Source of the DNA: Metabacillus endolithicus
GTDB lineage: Bacteria; Bacillota; Bacilli; Bacillales; Bacillaceae
Length of the DNA stretch: 64,000 nt
Direction: 5' to 3'
NCBI RefSeq assembly: GCF_023078335.1
Contig: NZ_CP095550.1
Location: 1,364,001 to 1,428,000, forward strand
Each line of letters begins with the position of its first letter. The stretch's first letter is position 1. Shown here piece by piece: positions 1-8,620 of this stretch. Under the pieces are notes generated by a model. It was given only the letters and a program-made list of their open reading frames with translations. It made no database searches and was not told the DNA's origin. The translations under genes and the position numbers were made by a program.

Positions 1-314
1 ACAGATTTACGATTGGGCAATACAGGTCTTACTTCGCTCTTTGTTTGAAGTTTTTCATGACTTGAACGCCTTGGCCGCATATCTCTTGATGTTTGTTTTT
101 CATCAGGTATCATTGGAAAACGGAAATTCCCTTTAGGATATTGATAAGAAACTCTGGCTTCTGCCTTATGATGATTTTGTGTTTCATTCTCACTCTTTGA
201 AACACTCCCTATGTTTCTTTGAGCTTCTTGCTCATGTTCTCTCGTCTCACTGTTTTCACTTACTTTTTCGTCATCTCCTAAAAAATAAGTAAATAGTTTT
301 TTCATCCAACTCAT
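1..314 (-). CDS. sftA: DNA translocase SftA, N-terminal part (runs off the left edge)
   Basis: The first ~104 codons of a minus-strand gene are visible; it begins MSWMKKLFTYFLGDDEK and continues past the window edge. The opening and the following hydrophilic, charged linker resemble the N-terminus of Bacillus SftA (YtpT), a soluble FtsK/SpoIIIE-type ATPase that clears chromosomes from the division septum. The motor domain lies outside the window, so no catalytic motif can be checked. The neighbouring ytpQ/ytpP pair matches the B. subtilis order and is the main support for the call. The start is the ATG at 312-314. Confidence 0.75.
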   Translation of the reverse strand, partial: MSWMKKLFTYFLGDDEKVSENSETREHEQEAQRNIGSVSKSENETQNHHKAEARVSYQYPKGNFRFPMIPDEKQTSRDMRPRRSSHEKLQTKSEVRPVLPNRKS

Positions 315-738
315 TTTTAATCACTCTTTCAATATATTCAGCAAAAATAACATACACTTACTTTCACCCTAACTAGGTGAGAGATTATGAATATTTGTAT
401 TTACAAATCTGATAAGCTTGCTTGTAAAAACATATATTCTATTGTATCAATAAATGTCTATTTTTGTAGATAAAAGTATAGTCTCTTTTGAAAAGTTATT
501 AGTTTATATTGGACGGTGATTTTCATTAGGCATCTGCTTCAAATACAAACACAAAAGAAAAGAGGTAGACCGAATATAATGATCTTATATCACGGCTGCC
601 TCTTTTTCTTTGACAATATAGCTAATAAATATGTTCGAAATAAATCTTTTCTTTAAAGGGGTAAAAAAAGGAAATGATTTTTTTGGCTATAAAACTTAAA
701 GCAACCGTAAAACTACCGATTGCTTTAAAAATGCTCCC
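315..738. other. Intergenic region between ytpQ and sftA with two hairpins
   Basis: No convincing gene is seen in these ~420 bases. They hold the ytpQ terminator hairpin (698-726) and a second imperfect hairpin at about 561-606 whose arms read AAAGAGG and CCTCTTT. That second hairpin has T-rich tracts on both sides, so it could act in either orientation. The AT-rich stretch at 330-540 presumably carries the sftA promoter, but I could not pin down -35/-10 boxes with confidence. Confidence 0.5.
698..726 (-). terminator. Terminator of ytpP-ytpQ
   Basis: An inverted repeat AAAGCAA ... TTGCTTT lies just downstream of the ytpQ stop and is followed on the minus strand by AAGTTTTAT. The U-tract is weak but the placement is right. 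Confidence 0.5.
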
Positions 739-1542
739 TTATTTATGAGGTTTATTTTTGCCTAATATAAAAATAGGTTCAAGCTCATTATTTTCATATA
801 AAAAGGATAGGGCAGTAATAGGAACTGTGCCACTTGCAAAAAAGCTCATCGTTAATTGTGCTAAAATATCATAGCCGGTATCGTTACGAACGTCTACTAC
901 AATTAGCACATCTTGATGCGGAACAGCTACAGCCATTTTTCCTTCTATTTTCTCTGCAAAAGATTGTAATAAACTTTCGTTCAAAATTCTACTTGCATCA
1001 TATCCATCATTTGCATTTAGAAAATAAAAAACATTACCCGCTACTAAATCTTCTTTTACGCTCGTCTTTAAAGATCTTAAGTTAAAAGCAGCTACTTCTT
1101 TAATCTGATCTTTCGTCCAATTTTCTCTTTTCATCATCTTTTCATCTATTAAGCGATATGTACTTCCAAGATCAAGCGCATAGTAAATACGTGTTTCAGC
1201 TGTATGTTCACTATAACATAAAGCTATGCCTTCATTGCTCTCTGTTGGAAAAGACGTGGATCGAATGACTGGAAATATATTCTTTTCCTTTCCAGATAAA
1301 TCTTGCTGTTCGTTCATCACTGTTAATGCTTCCTTAACATAATAAACAACCTCATCTATCGCTTTCTGCTTTGAGATTTCATATTTTGCAATTATACCTG
1401 GAAGAGATAAGGTTACCCCTTTTTTACTAAGAGAATCCTCCACTCTTAACGTATCTTTCTCACGATCAAATTCAAATTGCCATTGTGGATTTGAAAGATT
1501 TCCCTTTAGGGTTTCAACTAATTTTCTTGATGTCATTTTCAT
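739..1542 (-). CDS. ytpQ: DUF1444 protein YtpQ
   Basis: This 267-residue soluble protein matches the Bacillus YtpQ family (DUF1444), whose molecular function is unknown. Recognisable stretches are [36 protein letters not shown] and VAVPHQDVL. The frame is open 11 codons further upstream, but the ATG at 1542 is chosen because AAGGAGG sits seven bases before it and the protein then starts MKMTSRK, as in relatives. It follows ytpP by about 50 bp on the same strand, so the two probably form one operon. No signal peptide or membrane segment is seen. Confidence 0.88.
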   Translation of the reverse strand: MKMTSRKLVETLKGNLSNPQWQFEFDREKDTLRVEDSLSKKGVTLSLPGIIAKYEISKQKAIDEVVYYVKEALTVMNEQQDLSGKEKNIFPVIRSTSFPTESNEGIALCYSEHTAETRIYYALDLGSTYRLIDEKMMKRENWTKDQIKEVAAFNLRSLKTSVKEDLVAGNVFYFLNANDGYDASRILNESLLQSFAEKIEGKMAVAVPHQDVLIVVDVRNDTGYDILAQLTMSFFASGTVPITALSFLYENNELEPIFILGKNKPHK

Positions 1543-1592
1543 CTTATTTCCTCCTTCCCTTATAAGAAGTTCCACATATAAACAATTACATG

Positions 1593-1910
1593 TTAAACAG
1601 TTATTGTATTGATAAATTCCTGAATTTGTTCTTTAGATTTTCTATCTTTATTTACATAACGGCCAACTTCTTTTCCTTTATGAAAGGCAACAAAGCTCGG
1701 AATACCAAATATGTCTAGTTCAACACAAAGGTCAATAAATTGATCTCGGTCTACATAATAAAATGTAAATGTACTGTTTTCTTCTTCTAGCTCTGGAAGA
1801 ACTGGCTCAATCACACGGCAGTCAGGACACCAGTCTGCTGAGAACATGAAAATGACCTTTTCATTTTCTATAATTTGTTTATATTCATCTACTGATGTTA
1901 ATTTTTGCAT
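1593..1910 (-). CDS. ytpP: Thioredoxin-like protein YtpP
   Basis: A 105-residue single-domain thioredoxin fold. The redox motif is WCPDC near residues 27-31, and a cis-proline loop reads GIPSF near residue 70. There is no signal peptide, so it should act as a cytoplasmic thiol-disulfide oxidoreductase or bacillithiol-related reductant; the true substrate is unknown. The length is typical for thioredoxins. The RBS AGGAGG lies about 7 bases before the ATG. It is the first gene of a likely ytpP-ytpQ operon. Confidence 0.9.
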   Translation of the reverse strand: MQKLTSVDEYKQIIENEKVIFMFSADWCPDCRVIEPVLPELEEENSTFTFYYVDRDQFIDLCVELDIFGIPSFVAFHKGKEVGRYVNKDRKSKEQIQEFINTITV

Positions 1911-2098
1911 TATAATATCCTCCTAAAAAATGGTTTGTTATCATAAGTTGTTCATCTTAACTTAGTCGGCATTTGAGAACTTTTCCTCACACCTTTTGTA
2001 GAAATAGCATATTATCTTAAACAAAAAGCGTAGTTCTAGTGTATATGATTGTTGTATATGTTTCCACTTTCCCATCTTGCACGTAATAGAAAACCTAT

Positions 2099-2596
2099 TT
2101 ATTGAACAGAATTAGCAATCATCATCATAGCTTCAGCGTCTTCTACTACATCGTTCCCCTTAGCTTCAGTAGTTACCTTTGTACCTCCTACGCCAACTGT
2201 CACTTCATATTTATTTTCTTCAATTTTAACGACAAATAAGTAACCAAAGCGATCCTTTTGTTCAAACGTTTTTGAAATAAATGGATCCTGATACTGCTCT
2301 GTTAGAGTTTCATAGGAAACTTTACTACTTTTTGGCTCTTTCAAATTAACAAAAAGGATATAACTTTTATCTCCATTTTCAAGTAAAACATTATAATCAT
2401 TTTTTTCTTTTATCTTAAAATCATTTGGCAAGTAAAATGAAAATTGTTCTGTTTCTTCATTAACTTTCAACTCCTCATCATCAAATGCCTGTTTTGTGTA
2501 ATCAATAGAATCATTCCTAAGACTCTCTTCAGATTGGGTGCAACCTGAAAGTAGGACTAAAATTATGACCAGAATGAAAAAGCTATATTTCCTCAT
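2099..2596 (-). CDS. Predicted lipoprotein of unknown function
   Basis: 165 residues with a short basic start, a hydrophobic stretch and a lipobox LLSGC, so it should be lipid-anchored outside the membrane. The mature part is acidic and strand-rich (for example FSFYLPNDFKIK, YLFVVKIEE, YEVTVGVGGTKV), which suggests a compact beta-rich domain. I recognise no family. The second ATG is chosen as start because GGGGG is then six bases upstream, whereas it abuts the first ATG. It lies alone between ytpP and ytoQ, and I know of no equivalent at this place in B. subtilis. Confidence 0.7.
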   Translation of the reverse strand: MRKYSFFILVIILVLLSGCTQSEESLRNDSIDYTKQAFDDEELKVNEETEQFSFYLPNDFKIKEKNDYNVLLENGDKSYILFVNLKEPKSSKVSYETLTEQYQDPFISKTFEQKDRFGYLFVVKIEENKYEVTVGVGGTKVTTEAKGNDVVEDAEAMMMIANSVQ

Positions 2597-2788
2597 ATAC
2601 ATCCCCCTTTTTATGAATCCTACAGAATTAGCGCTATTTATTTAGACCTTAAAATTTGCTTTTACATAAAGTCTCTTACATCATAACCTCTTCTTTTTTA
2701 TATTAGCAAGACAAAGTAAATAAGCTAAAATCTCCGGTTTTGGATAAAATATGGTAAAATGGATGTAAACTCTATTTGGAGGGATATG

Positions 2789-3232
2789 ATGGAATTTATT
2801 GTTTACTTGGCAGGAGAAATACATACAGATTGGCGCGAGCAATTAAAAAAGGAAACTGCAAAACGTAATTTACCTTTTACATTTGTAGGACCAATGGAAC
2901 GACATGATTTATCCGATGATATTGGTGAAAAAATTATTGGAGAACAACCGGGACCTGTTTACAAAGATGAAGCTGCATCATCCATTAATAATTTGCGAAC
3001 ATCTTTGTTAATGAATAAAGCTGACCTTGTTATCGCACTATTTGGAGAAAAATACAAGCAGTGGAATACCGCAATGGACGCAAGTACAGCTATTACATTA
3101 AACAAACCTCTTATTTTAATAAGACCTGAACAGCTTCATCATCCATTAAAAGAGTTGTCTAATAAAGCAAATGTAACTGTTGAAAACATTCAACAAGCAC
3201 TTGACGTCCTATCATATGTAGTTGAAGCATGA
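2789..3232 (+). CDS. ytoQ: YtoQ family protein
   Basis: 147 residues, closely resembling Bacillus YtoQ (motifs MEFIVYLAGEIH, FVGPMERHD, FGEKYKQWNTAMDAS, LIRPEQLHHPLKELSNKA). The family has a nucleoside 2-deoxyribosyltransferase-like layout, but no enzymatic role is established. The frame is open ten codons upstream, but GGAGG six bases before the ATG at 2789 and the conserved MEFIV opening set the start. It is transcribed towards the R2lox gene and shares a bidirectional terminator with it. Confidence 0.88.
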   Translation: MEFIVYLAGEIHTDWREQLKKETAKRNLPFTFVGPMERHDLSDDIGEKIIGEQPGPVYKDEAASSINNLRTSLLMNKADLVIALFGEKYKQWNTAMDASTAITLNKPLILIRPEQLHHPLKELSNKANVTVENIQQALDVLSYVVEA

Positions 3233-3235
3233 GTT

Positions 3236-3266
3236 AAAAGACTAGGGTACACTACCCTAGTCTTTT
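3236..3266. terminator. Bidirectional terminator between ytoQ and R2lox gene
   Basis: A perfect 13-bp stem, AAAAGACTAGGGT with ACCCTAGTCTTTT, lies between convergent genes and has an A-tract on one side and a T-tract on the other. It serves both strands; the last base meets the R2lox stop codon. Confidence 0.85.
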
Positions 3267-4132
3267 CATTTAGGCTTCTTCGTATCTATTGGCTGACTTT
3301 TTGCTCTTGAAAGAATTTCTACTCTAGCTTTAAGTTGTTTTTTTGTAAATTCCATAAGCTCTGAGTTGCTTTTTTTGTCATGTTCACCTTCGCCCAGTAT
3401 CATTCCTTCAGCATTTAGAGCTAAAGAAAGTGGTGCTAATTGTTCGAGCTTTTTTAATACTCTGTCTAGTAAATGAGGGTGTTCGTTAATTAACCTTTGT
3501 AATAAAAACGTTCCATAAGCAATATGCCTTGATTCATCTATTTTTAAATGCTCAATTCCTTTTAATAATCCAGGCATTTTCCGCATTTTATTCAGACCAT
3601 CTGCAAACACTTTATATCCTGTTTCTGCTAGGACTCCCTCAGAAAACATGTTATACACAGTGGCAGCATCTGCTAAACTCTCAGGTGACCTGTCTTTCCA
3701 GAGCTTCTCCATAGTTTCTGGAAGTATTTCATAAAAAAATTCACGATAGGTTTTTGAATGTAAATGTGTTAAATCCCCCTTTTCCCCAAGCTCATCCAAA
3801 ACCTTCCGGAAGAATTCTGTATGTTTCGCTTCATCAAAAAGGAATGTTGTTAAAAACATTTCCTCCTCTAATCTACCTTCCTCAGCAACTACTTTTAATA
3901 GTGGTAATAAATCATGTGTAACAGCTTCTTCTCCACCTTGAAACTGTACAAGAAGCCTTACAATCCATTCTCGATGCTTTTCACTTAGATTCTTCCAATC
4001 TTCTTTATCCTGTGAAAAGTCAATTTCATTAGGATTCCATGTCCCATATTTTTTTGCCTTTTGATAAAGCTGATAGGGAAAGGAATCTGTCATTAGTCCT
4101 TTTGAGCTCGTCGTAATAAGCTTTTTTCTCAC
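3266..4132 (-). CDS. R2-like ligand-binding oxidase (R2lox)
   Basis: A 288-residue ferritin-like four-helix protein. The six metal ligands of R2lox are visible: E68 (in GGEEAV), E101 and H104 (DEAKH), E165 (in MFSEGVLAE), E200 and H203 (DESRH). V71 and Y160 occupy the two positions joined by the Val-Tyr ether crosslink in characterised R2lox proteins. Together with the short length and the absence of RNR partner genes, this separates it from true ribonucleotide reductase R2. R2lox proteins assemble a Mn/Fe cofactor and bind a long-chain fatty acid; the physiological substrate is unknown. The start is GTG with AGGGGGAG six bases upstream. A 78-codon gene precedes it by 35 bp. Confidence 0.88.
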   Translation of the reverse strand: MRKKLITTSSKGLMTDSFPYQLYQKAKKYGTWNPNEIDFSQDKEDWKNLSEKHREWIVRLLVQFQGGEEAVTHDLLPLLKVVAEEGRLEEEMFLTTFLFDEAKHTEFFRKVLDELGEKGDLTHLHSKTYREFFYEILPETMEKLWKDRSPESLADAATVYNMFSEGVLAETGYKVFADGLNKMRKMPGLLKGIEHLKIDESRHIAYGTFLLQRLINEHPHLLDRVLKKLEQLAPLSLALNAEGMILGEGEHDKKSNSELMEFTKKQLKARVEILSRAKSQPIDTKKPK

Positions 4133-4167
4133 TTATATCTCCCCCTTTATAAACACCATAAACTAGC

Positions 4168-4404
4168 TTAAAAAATAATAGGAAATTTATCTTTTTCATA
4201 TATAGCATCAAATATTTTATATAAACCTATAAATTCTTCAAAAGTAATGTCATCTTTTAGTTCAAAATGTGTTAAAAAAGCATCTAATGTATCAACATCC
4301 ATATCATGAAATTGGCTTGATAAGATTAATTGATCGTAAATATTTCTAACTTTACTATATTGATTATTTTCGTCCAATAAACTCTTAAATTGGTTTTCTT
4401 CCAT
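4168..4404 (-). CDS. Small acidic protein of unknown function upstream of R2lox
   Basis: 78 residues, acidic and rich in aromatic and hydrophobic helix-forming residues (LDAFLTHFELKDD, FEEFIGLYKIFDAIYEK). It has no signal peptide, membrane segment or cysteine. I recognise no family. The RBS is good (GGGAGGGG about 6 bases before the ATG), so it should be translated. It ends 35 bp before the R2lox start on the same strand, which suggests co-transcription and a possible role with the oxidase; that link is inference from position only. Confidence 0.7.
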   Translation of the reverse strand: MEENQFKSLLDENNQYSKVRNIYDQLILSSQFHDMDVDTLDAFLTHFELKDDITFEEFIGLYKIFDAIYEKDKFPIIF

Positions 4405-4626
4405 CTTAAAATCCCCTCCCTAATTAGAATGAACAAACTTAGTTTATTCACACTAACATAGGTTTGTAACGGTTATTACACTAGTTGCTAGAAACTTGGA
4501 CTAGATGATTAACTATTTTAAAAACAGGCAAAGGCTCGTTCATTAATTTTTGCACAAATAATAGAATGCGCTTCTATACTATAGTAATAAATTTTTTGAT
4601 TTTACTTAGATAGGAGGAGCTATAAC
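4405..4626. promoter_or_regulatory. Divergent control region between the R2lox unit and the PHA synthase
   Basis: This 222-bp AT-rich region must hold promoters for both divergent units. On the plus strand TTGCAC (4550-4555) and TATACT (4575-4580) are 19 bases apart, a loose sigma-A promoter at best. I see no clear shared operator. Confidence 0.3.
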
Positions 4627-6335
4627 ATGAGTAAGAACGAAACACCTGAATTATTTCCTTTGCTAAAACAACTTGGTTTTACTCTGGAGCATAAACTCAA
4701 TAAATATATTCAAGATAAATTAGATCATAAAGAAGTAGCAGTTGCAGCCAATTCAGCCGGTAAAGTTTTAGCACATTTAATGGAAGCTGTTCATGAATAT
4801 GTAGAGCAATTATCCGCACAATTAAACTTCCCTACTAAGAAAGATGTAGGTCGTTTAGGTAAGTTAATTGTTCAGTCGGAAGATAAACTCGATGATTTGG
4901 AAGATGAAGTACACGAGGTGTTAGATATGTTAAAAGATATAAAAAAGACACTTTTGAAAAACCTAACAGAACATCGCTTTGAAGGACTAGATGAAAAGCT
5001 TAGAAATGAACTGGCAGATTTAATAAAAAATCCTACTAGCCATATTAAAGAAGAAATCGTTAAACCGTTAGAGGAACTAGAAGATAAACTTAAGAAACGT
5101 GTGATTAAATGCAGTAAAGAACTATTAAAGAAGAAAAAAATGTGTTTATCCTCTTCTCATTCACTGAAAGATGAACTTCATAAAGAACTAATGAAACCAC
5201 CTGGTCAAGTTGATTTTCAAGAAGTAAATCAGAAACTACTACAGCTTCTTAAGGAAAAAAGAAAGAGAAAGAAAAAAATGGATAAAAAACAACCATCCAC
5301 TCCGACTTATGATCTTGATCAGGAAATAAAAAGATGGAAAACTTTCTTTGGGGTATGGAGTAGTCCTGAGCCTATAGTTGTATTTACACCTAGAGAAGCT
5401 GTTTGGAAAAAGAATAAAGCAACATTATGGTACTATGCGCCTGCGGAAAAAAATATAAGGTACCTTTATTTCTCGTTTATTCATTAGTTAATCAGCCGTT
5501 TATTTTAGACATGGCACCTGGTAACAGTGCCATTGAAAATTTCACACGAAATGGCTTTGAAGTGTATTTATTAGATTTTGGTATCCCAGGATATGAAGAC
5601 AAAGACATTGCTGCGAGTGACTATGTTGTTGATTATATTCAAAAAGGTGTTCGACGAGCATTAAGACATTCAGGTGCTGAAGAAGTTACAATCATTGGCT
5701 ATTGCTTAGGTGGTACTCTTGCAACCATGTATGCCACAATTGCCGACGAACCAATTCGCAACTTGATTTTAAATGTATCGCCAATCGATTTTGAAACAGT
5801 TCCTTTTTTTGAGGAACTAGCTAATGCAAGTAAAGAAGGTAAACTTGATGTGAGTGAGCTGCTCGATACAATCGGCTTTATTTCCGGAAATTCTATGAAA
5901 GCAGCCATGAGGATGGTGACAAACCCCATCTATTTTAGTCCTTACTTATCATTACTGAATAAAGCATATGATGATGAATATGTAAAAAAATGGAAGAGGC
6001 TAAAAAAATGGACAGATGGACATATCCCATTTACAGGTGCTGCAATGAGGGAGTTAATGCAGGAATTAGGAAAAGAAAACAAATTGATTAATGGCGGATT
6101 AATGATTCGTGGCAAAGAGGCAAACTTAGCTAATATTACTGCTAATCTTCTTGTTATATCAACTGATTTTGACAGACTTGTATTAAAAGAGCAAAATATT
6201 CGTGTCATTGACTTTGTTTCAAGTAAAGATAAAACCTTTAAATTAGAGAATGGAGGCCATACAACTCGGGCAAATGATAAAGATTTACCCCCTTTCTTAG
6301 CCAACTGGCTCCCTCAACGTTCTGACCTTATTTAA
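4627..6335 (+). CDS. phaC: PHA synthase with PhaR-like N-terminus fused to PhaC (one frame break)
   Basis: Residues 1-107 form a helical domain containing LNFPTKKDVGRL followed by a charged coiled coil, the signature region of PhaR/PhaE synthase subunits. A Lys/Glu-rich linker covers about 110-225. From about 230 a PhaC-type alpha/beta hydrolase begins (FFGVWSSPEP, LVYSLVNQPFILDMAPGN). The nucleophile motif is GYCLGG with its Cys codon at 5703-5705; the candidate Asp is in STDFDRLV and the His in NGGHTTR. Class IV synthases normally have separate PhaR and PhaC. The frame breaks near 5447: seven A's where GAA AAA AAA TAT (eight) restores the protein, most likely a sequencing error. The PhaR-PhaC junction itself is in one open frame upstream of that point. 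RBS AGGAGGAG precedes the ATG. Confidence 0.8.
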
Positions 6336-6340
6336 ATTCG

Positions 6341-6376
6341 AAACCCTTCAGTAAAGAGATAACTGAAGGGTTTTCT
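6341..6376 (+). terminator. Terminator of the PHA synthase gene
   Basis: A 12-bp stem AAACCCTTCAGT / ACTGAAGGGTTT with a 9-nt loop is followed by TTTTC, immediately after the stop codon. Confidence 0.85.
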
Positions 6377-6382
6377 TACTTC

Positions 6383-6907
6383 TTATTTATGTTTCTGTTG
6401 ATATAAATATTGACCGATAAGAAGACTTGAAAGTTCTTGGAACATTTTTGTGCGATCTACAAGTCCATTTGTAAAGACTCCAATTGCCCCTTCATTTTGG
6501 CGAACGTTGTTTTTCTTTACATAATCGTCCATTACATCACCTAATTCACGTCCACTAAAAACAAGATCACCTATTTCATCAGGAATCATAATTCTAGCCC
6601 CACCTGCAATAATTGGTTGTGACTTGGGTGCAGCAACTGCTCCCCAATTACATAAAAAATAACCAAAATCTGTTTTTACCAGGCCACCTTCTAAACCTAC
6701 CCCAAGATCTGAGTCTGAACCTTCAGCCTCGAGAGCATTTTTCGCTCGGTTCATAGCACCTGTTAACGTTTCGTGATCAGTTATAGGCTGTGCAGAAACA
6801 TTTGATGAAACATTTGTTGATATAAATTCCGCATTTACATGTTTAGCAAAGGCCCCTTTTACAGCATTTACTTTTGTCGGATTTTTTGTTCCAATTGCTA
6901 TTCTCAC
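6383..6907 (-). CDS. DUF84 family purine NTP phosphatase (YjjX-like)
   Basis: 174 residues starting MRIAIGTKNPTKVNAVKGAF, the nucleotide-binding opening of the DUF84/YjjX inosine/xanthosine triphosphatase family. Further family features are the central GVGLEGGL and the distal NEGAIGVFTNGLVDR. The probable job is removing non-canonical purine triphosphates such as ITP or XTP, or a related house-cleaning phosphatase role. The start is GTG with AGGGAGAGG upstream. It follows ytoP by about 22 bp and is probably co-transcribed with it. The length is normal. Confidence 0.82.
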   Translation of the reverse strand: MRIAIGTKNPTKVNAVKGAFAKHVNAEFISTNVSSNVSAQPITDHETLTGAMNRAKNALEAEGSDSDLGVGLEGGLVKTDFGYFLCNWGAVAAPKSQPIIAGGARIMIPDEIGDLVFSGRELGDVMDDYVKKNNVRQNEGAIGVFTNGLVDRTKMFQELSSLLIGQYLYQQKHK

Positions 6908-6929
6908 GGTATGCCTCTCCCTTATTCTC

Positions 6930-8003
6930 TTAGGAATTCTCTTTTATTGTTGTAACCGTTGTTGCATCACATTGTTTAACTAACCGTATGAGAAGCTCTT
7001 TTGCTGCTGCATAATCATCAACATGAAGAATAGATCCAGAAGTATGGATATAGCGGGAGCTTACTCCAATTACAGTCGAAGGAACACCTTGATTTGATAC
7101 ATGTACCCGACCTGCATCTGTTCCCCCTTGAGAAACAAAATATTGATAAGGGATCTTATTTGTTTCTGCTGTATCGAGAACAAACTCCCTCATTCCACGA
7201 TGTGTAACCATCGACCTGTCATAAATTCGCAAAACTGCTCCCTTACCAATATGACCAAACTCTTTTTTATCTCCACTCATATCATTTGCCGGACCAGCAT
7301 CTAATGCGAAAAACAAATCTGGTTTGATCATATTTGCGGCTGTTTGCGCACCTCTTAATCCAACCTCTTCCTGTACTGTGGCACCTGAATATAATGTATT
7401 TGGCAGCTTATCATCTTTTAACTCTTTTAATAATTCAATTGCAAGTCCACATCCATAGCGATTATCCCAAGCTTTGGCTAAAATTTTCTTAGGGTTTGCC
7501 ATAGGTGTAAATGGACAAATAGGGACAATTTGTTGTCCTGGTTTGATTCCAATTTTCTTTGCATCTTCACGATTATCTGCCCCAATGTCAATAAGCATGT
7601 TCTTCATGTCCATTGGTTTTGCGCGCTGACTTTCACTCAACAAATGAGGTGGTATCGAGCCTATAACCCCATTAACAGGTCCATTGTCTGTAATAATCTG
7701 TACTCTTTGCGCAAGAAGTACCTGACTCCACCATCCACCTAACGGCTGAAAACGCAGCATCCCATTATCTGTTATAGCAGTAACCATAAATCCTACTTCA
7801 TCCATATGTCCAGCTACCATAATCGTTGGATCGTTTTCCTCGCCTTTTCGAACCCCAAAGATTCCACCTAATTTATCCTGAACAATTTCATCTGATATTG
7901 GCTCTAATTGACTTTTCATAAATGCACGTACTTGATGCTCATTCCCTGGTGCACCTGGCAGCTCTGTTAATGTTTTAAACAACTCTAATGTTTCTTGATT
8001 CAT
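6930..8003 (-). CDS. ytoP: M42 family glutamyl aminopeptidase YtoP
   Basis: A 357-residue M42 metallo-aminopeptidase. The di-metal ligands fit the family: H66 (GHMDEVG), D180 (AWDNRYG), E213 (QEEVGLRG), D235 (ALDAGP) and H320 (YIHTSG), with E212 as the general base. The family removes N-terminal residues, often acidic ones, from short peptides as large cytoplasmic oligomers; the exact specificity cannot be read from sequence. It is followed by the DUF84 gene on the same strand. The ATG start is supported by an AAAGAGGG-type RBS. Confidence 0.9.
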   Translation of the reverse strand: MNQETLELFKTLTELPGAPGNEHQVRAFMKSQLEPISDEIVQDKLGGIFGVRKGEENDPTIMVAGHMDEVGFMVTAITDNGMLRFQPLGGWWSQVLLAQRVQIITDNGPVNGVIGSIPPHLLSESQRAKPMDMKNMLIDIGADNREDAKKIGIKPGQQIVPICPFTPMANPKKILAKAWDNRYGCGLAIELLKELKDDKLPNTLYSGATVQEEVGLRGAQTAANMIKPDLFFALDAGPANDMSGDKKEFGHIGKGAVLRIYDRSMVTHRGMREFVLDTAETNKIPYQYFVSQGGTDAGRVHVSNQGVPSTVIGVSSRYIHTSGSILHVDDYAAAKELLIRLVKQCDATTVTTIKENS

Positions 8004-8260
8004 GTTTTCCCTCTTTTCATCTTTTTTAAATTTTTTTATGTACTCTAGATTTTTTTATATAACACAATTCCTTATATTAGCCTTGATTATTATGTAATGA
8101 CTTCTTTGATCAAATAAGCCTCGTCATACCTAAAACATACTATTACCTTATCTAATCGTTCTTAACATGCCTTAAAGGTTTCTGTATACTAATGATAGAG
8201 TCGAAACTTTAGATACCCAAACACAGTGTTAAAGACATATAAAAAAGGGGTGTATGAAAC

Positions 8261-8572
8261 ATGAAAAGCAAATATTTTTTACTTGGCTTAGGCTTAGGTA
8301 TTGCCGGGACGTATTTAGTAAAAGACCAATTAAAATCAAGCAAAATTTCATCTGAAAAAGCACTTGAAATCGTGAAAAAAGCCTTTAAGGAAAAAGGATC
8401 CATTGATGGGTCTTGGATTTATACAGTTCCAGAAAACTTCTCAACTGACCATTTGTCTTATGAAGTTTATAAAGCAGGTGTGTCTCGAACTGTACAGGAT
8501 CAATTAGAGCAGTATGAGGCTTTTGTTGACACAAACAGCGGAACAATTGTTCATGTTGAAAAAATTAACTAA
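8261..8572 (+). CDS. ytzB: PepSY-domain membrane-anchored protein YtzB
   Basis: 103 residues. The N-terminus is a glycine-rich hydrophobic segment (FLLGLGLGIAGTYLV) that may be a membrane anchor. It is followed by a PepSY-like domain (SEKALEIVKKAF ... YTVPENF ... YEVYKAGVSR ... EAFVDTNSGTIVHVEKI). It matches Bacillus YtzB, which sits between ytoP and ytnP in B. subtilis too. PepSY domains are thought to modulate peptidases; no direct function is known here. RBS AAAGGGGTG lies before the ATG. Confidence 0.82.
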   Translation: MKSKYFLLGLGLGIAGTYLVKDQLKSSKISSEKALEIVKKAFKEKGSIDGSWIYTVPENFSTDHLSYEVYKAGVSRTVQDQLEQYEAFVDTNSGTIVHVEKIN

Positions 8573-8590
8573 GCAGTATCGCTTAAAGTC

Positions 8591-8612
8591 GGGCATTTCA
8601 TTTGAAATGCCC
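8591..8612. terminator. Hairpin between ytzB and ytnP
   Basis: A palindrome GGGCATTTCA/TGAAATGCCC separates two convergent genes. The U-tracts are poor on both sides, so termination is probable but not assured. Confidence 0.45.
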
Positions 8613-8620
8613 TTATCCTC

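Noticed and set aside
561..606. Small RNA gene at the hairpin between ytpQ and sftA
   Set aside because: There is no convincing promoter in front and the hairpin is imperfect; a terminator role explains it as well.
834..1085. Plus-strand ORF of 83 codons opposite ytpQ
   Set aside because: Antisense shadow of a conserved gene, no RBS, low-complexity composition.
3266..4132. Class I ribonucleotide reductase small subunit (NrdB/NrdF)
   Set aside because: It is shorter than typical R2, has the R2lox Val/Tyr crosslink positions, ends without the R2 C-terminal tail, and no nrdA/nrdE gene is nearby.
4627..5487. Stand-alone coiled-coil protein followed by a separate hydrolase gene
   Set aside because: The second frame has no RBS and begins inside a conserved PhaC strand; one added A in the A7 run joins both into a continuous PhaC core.
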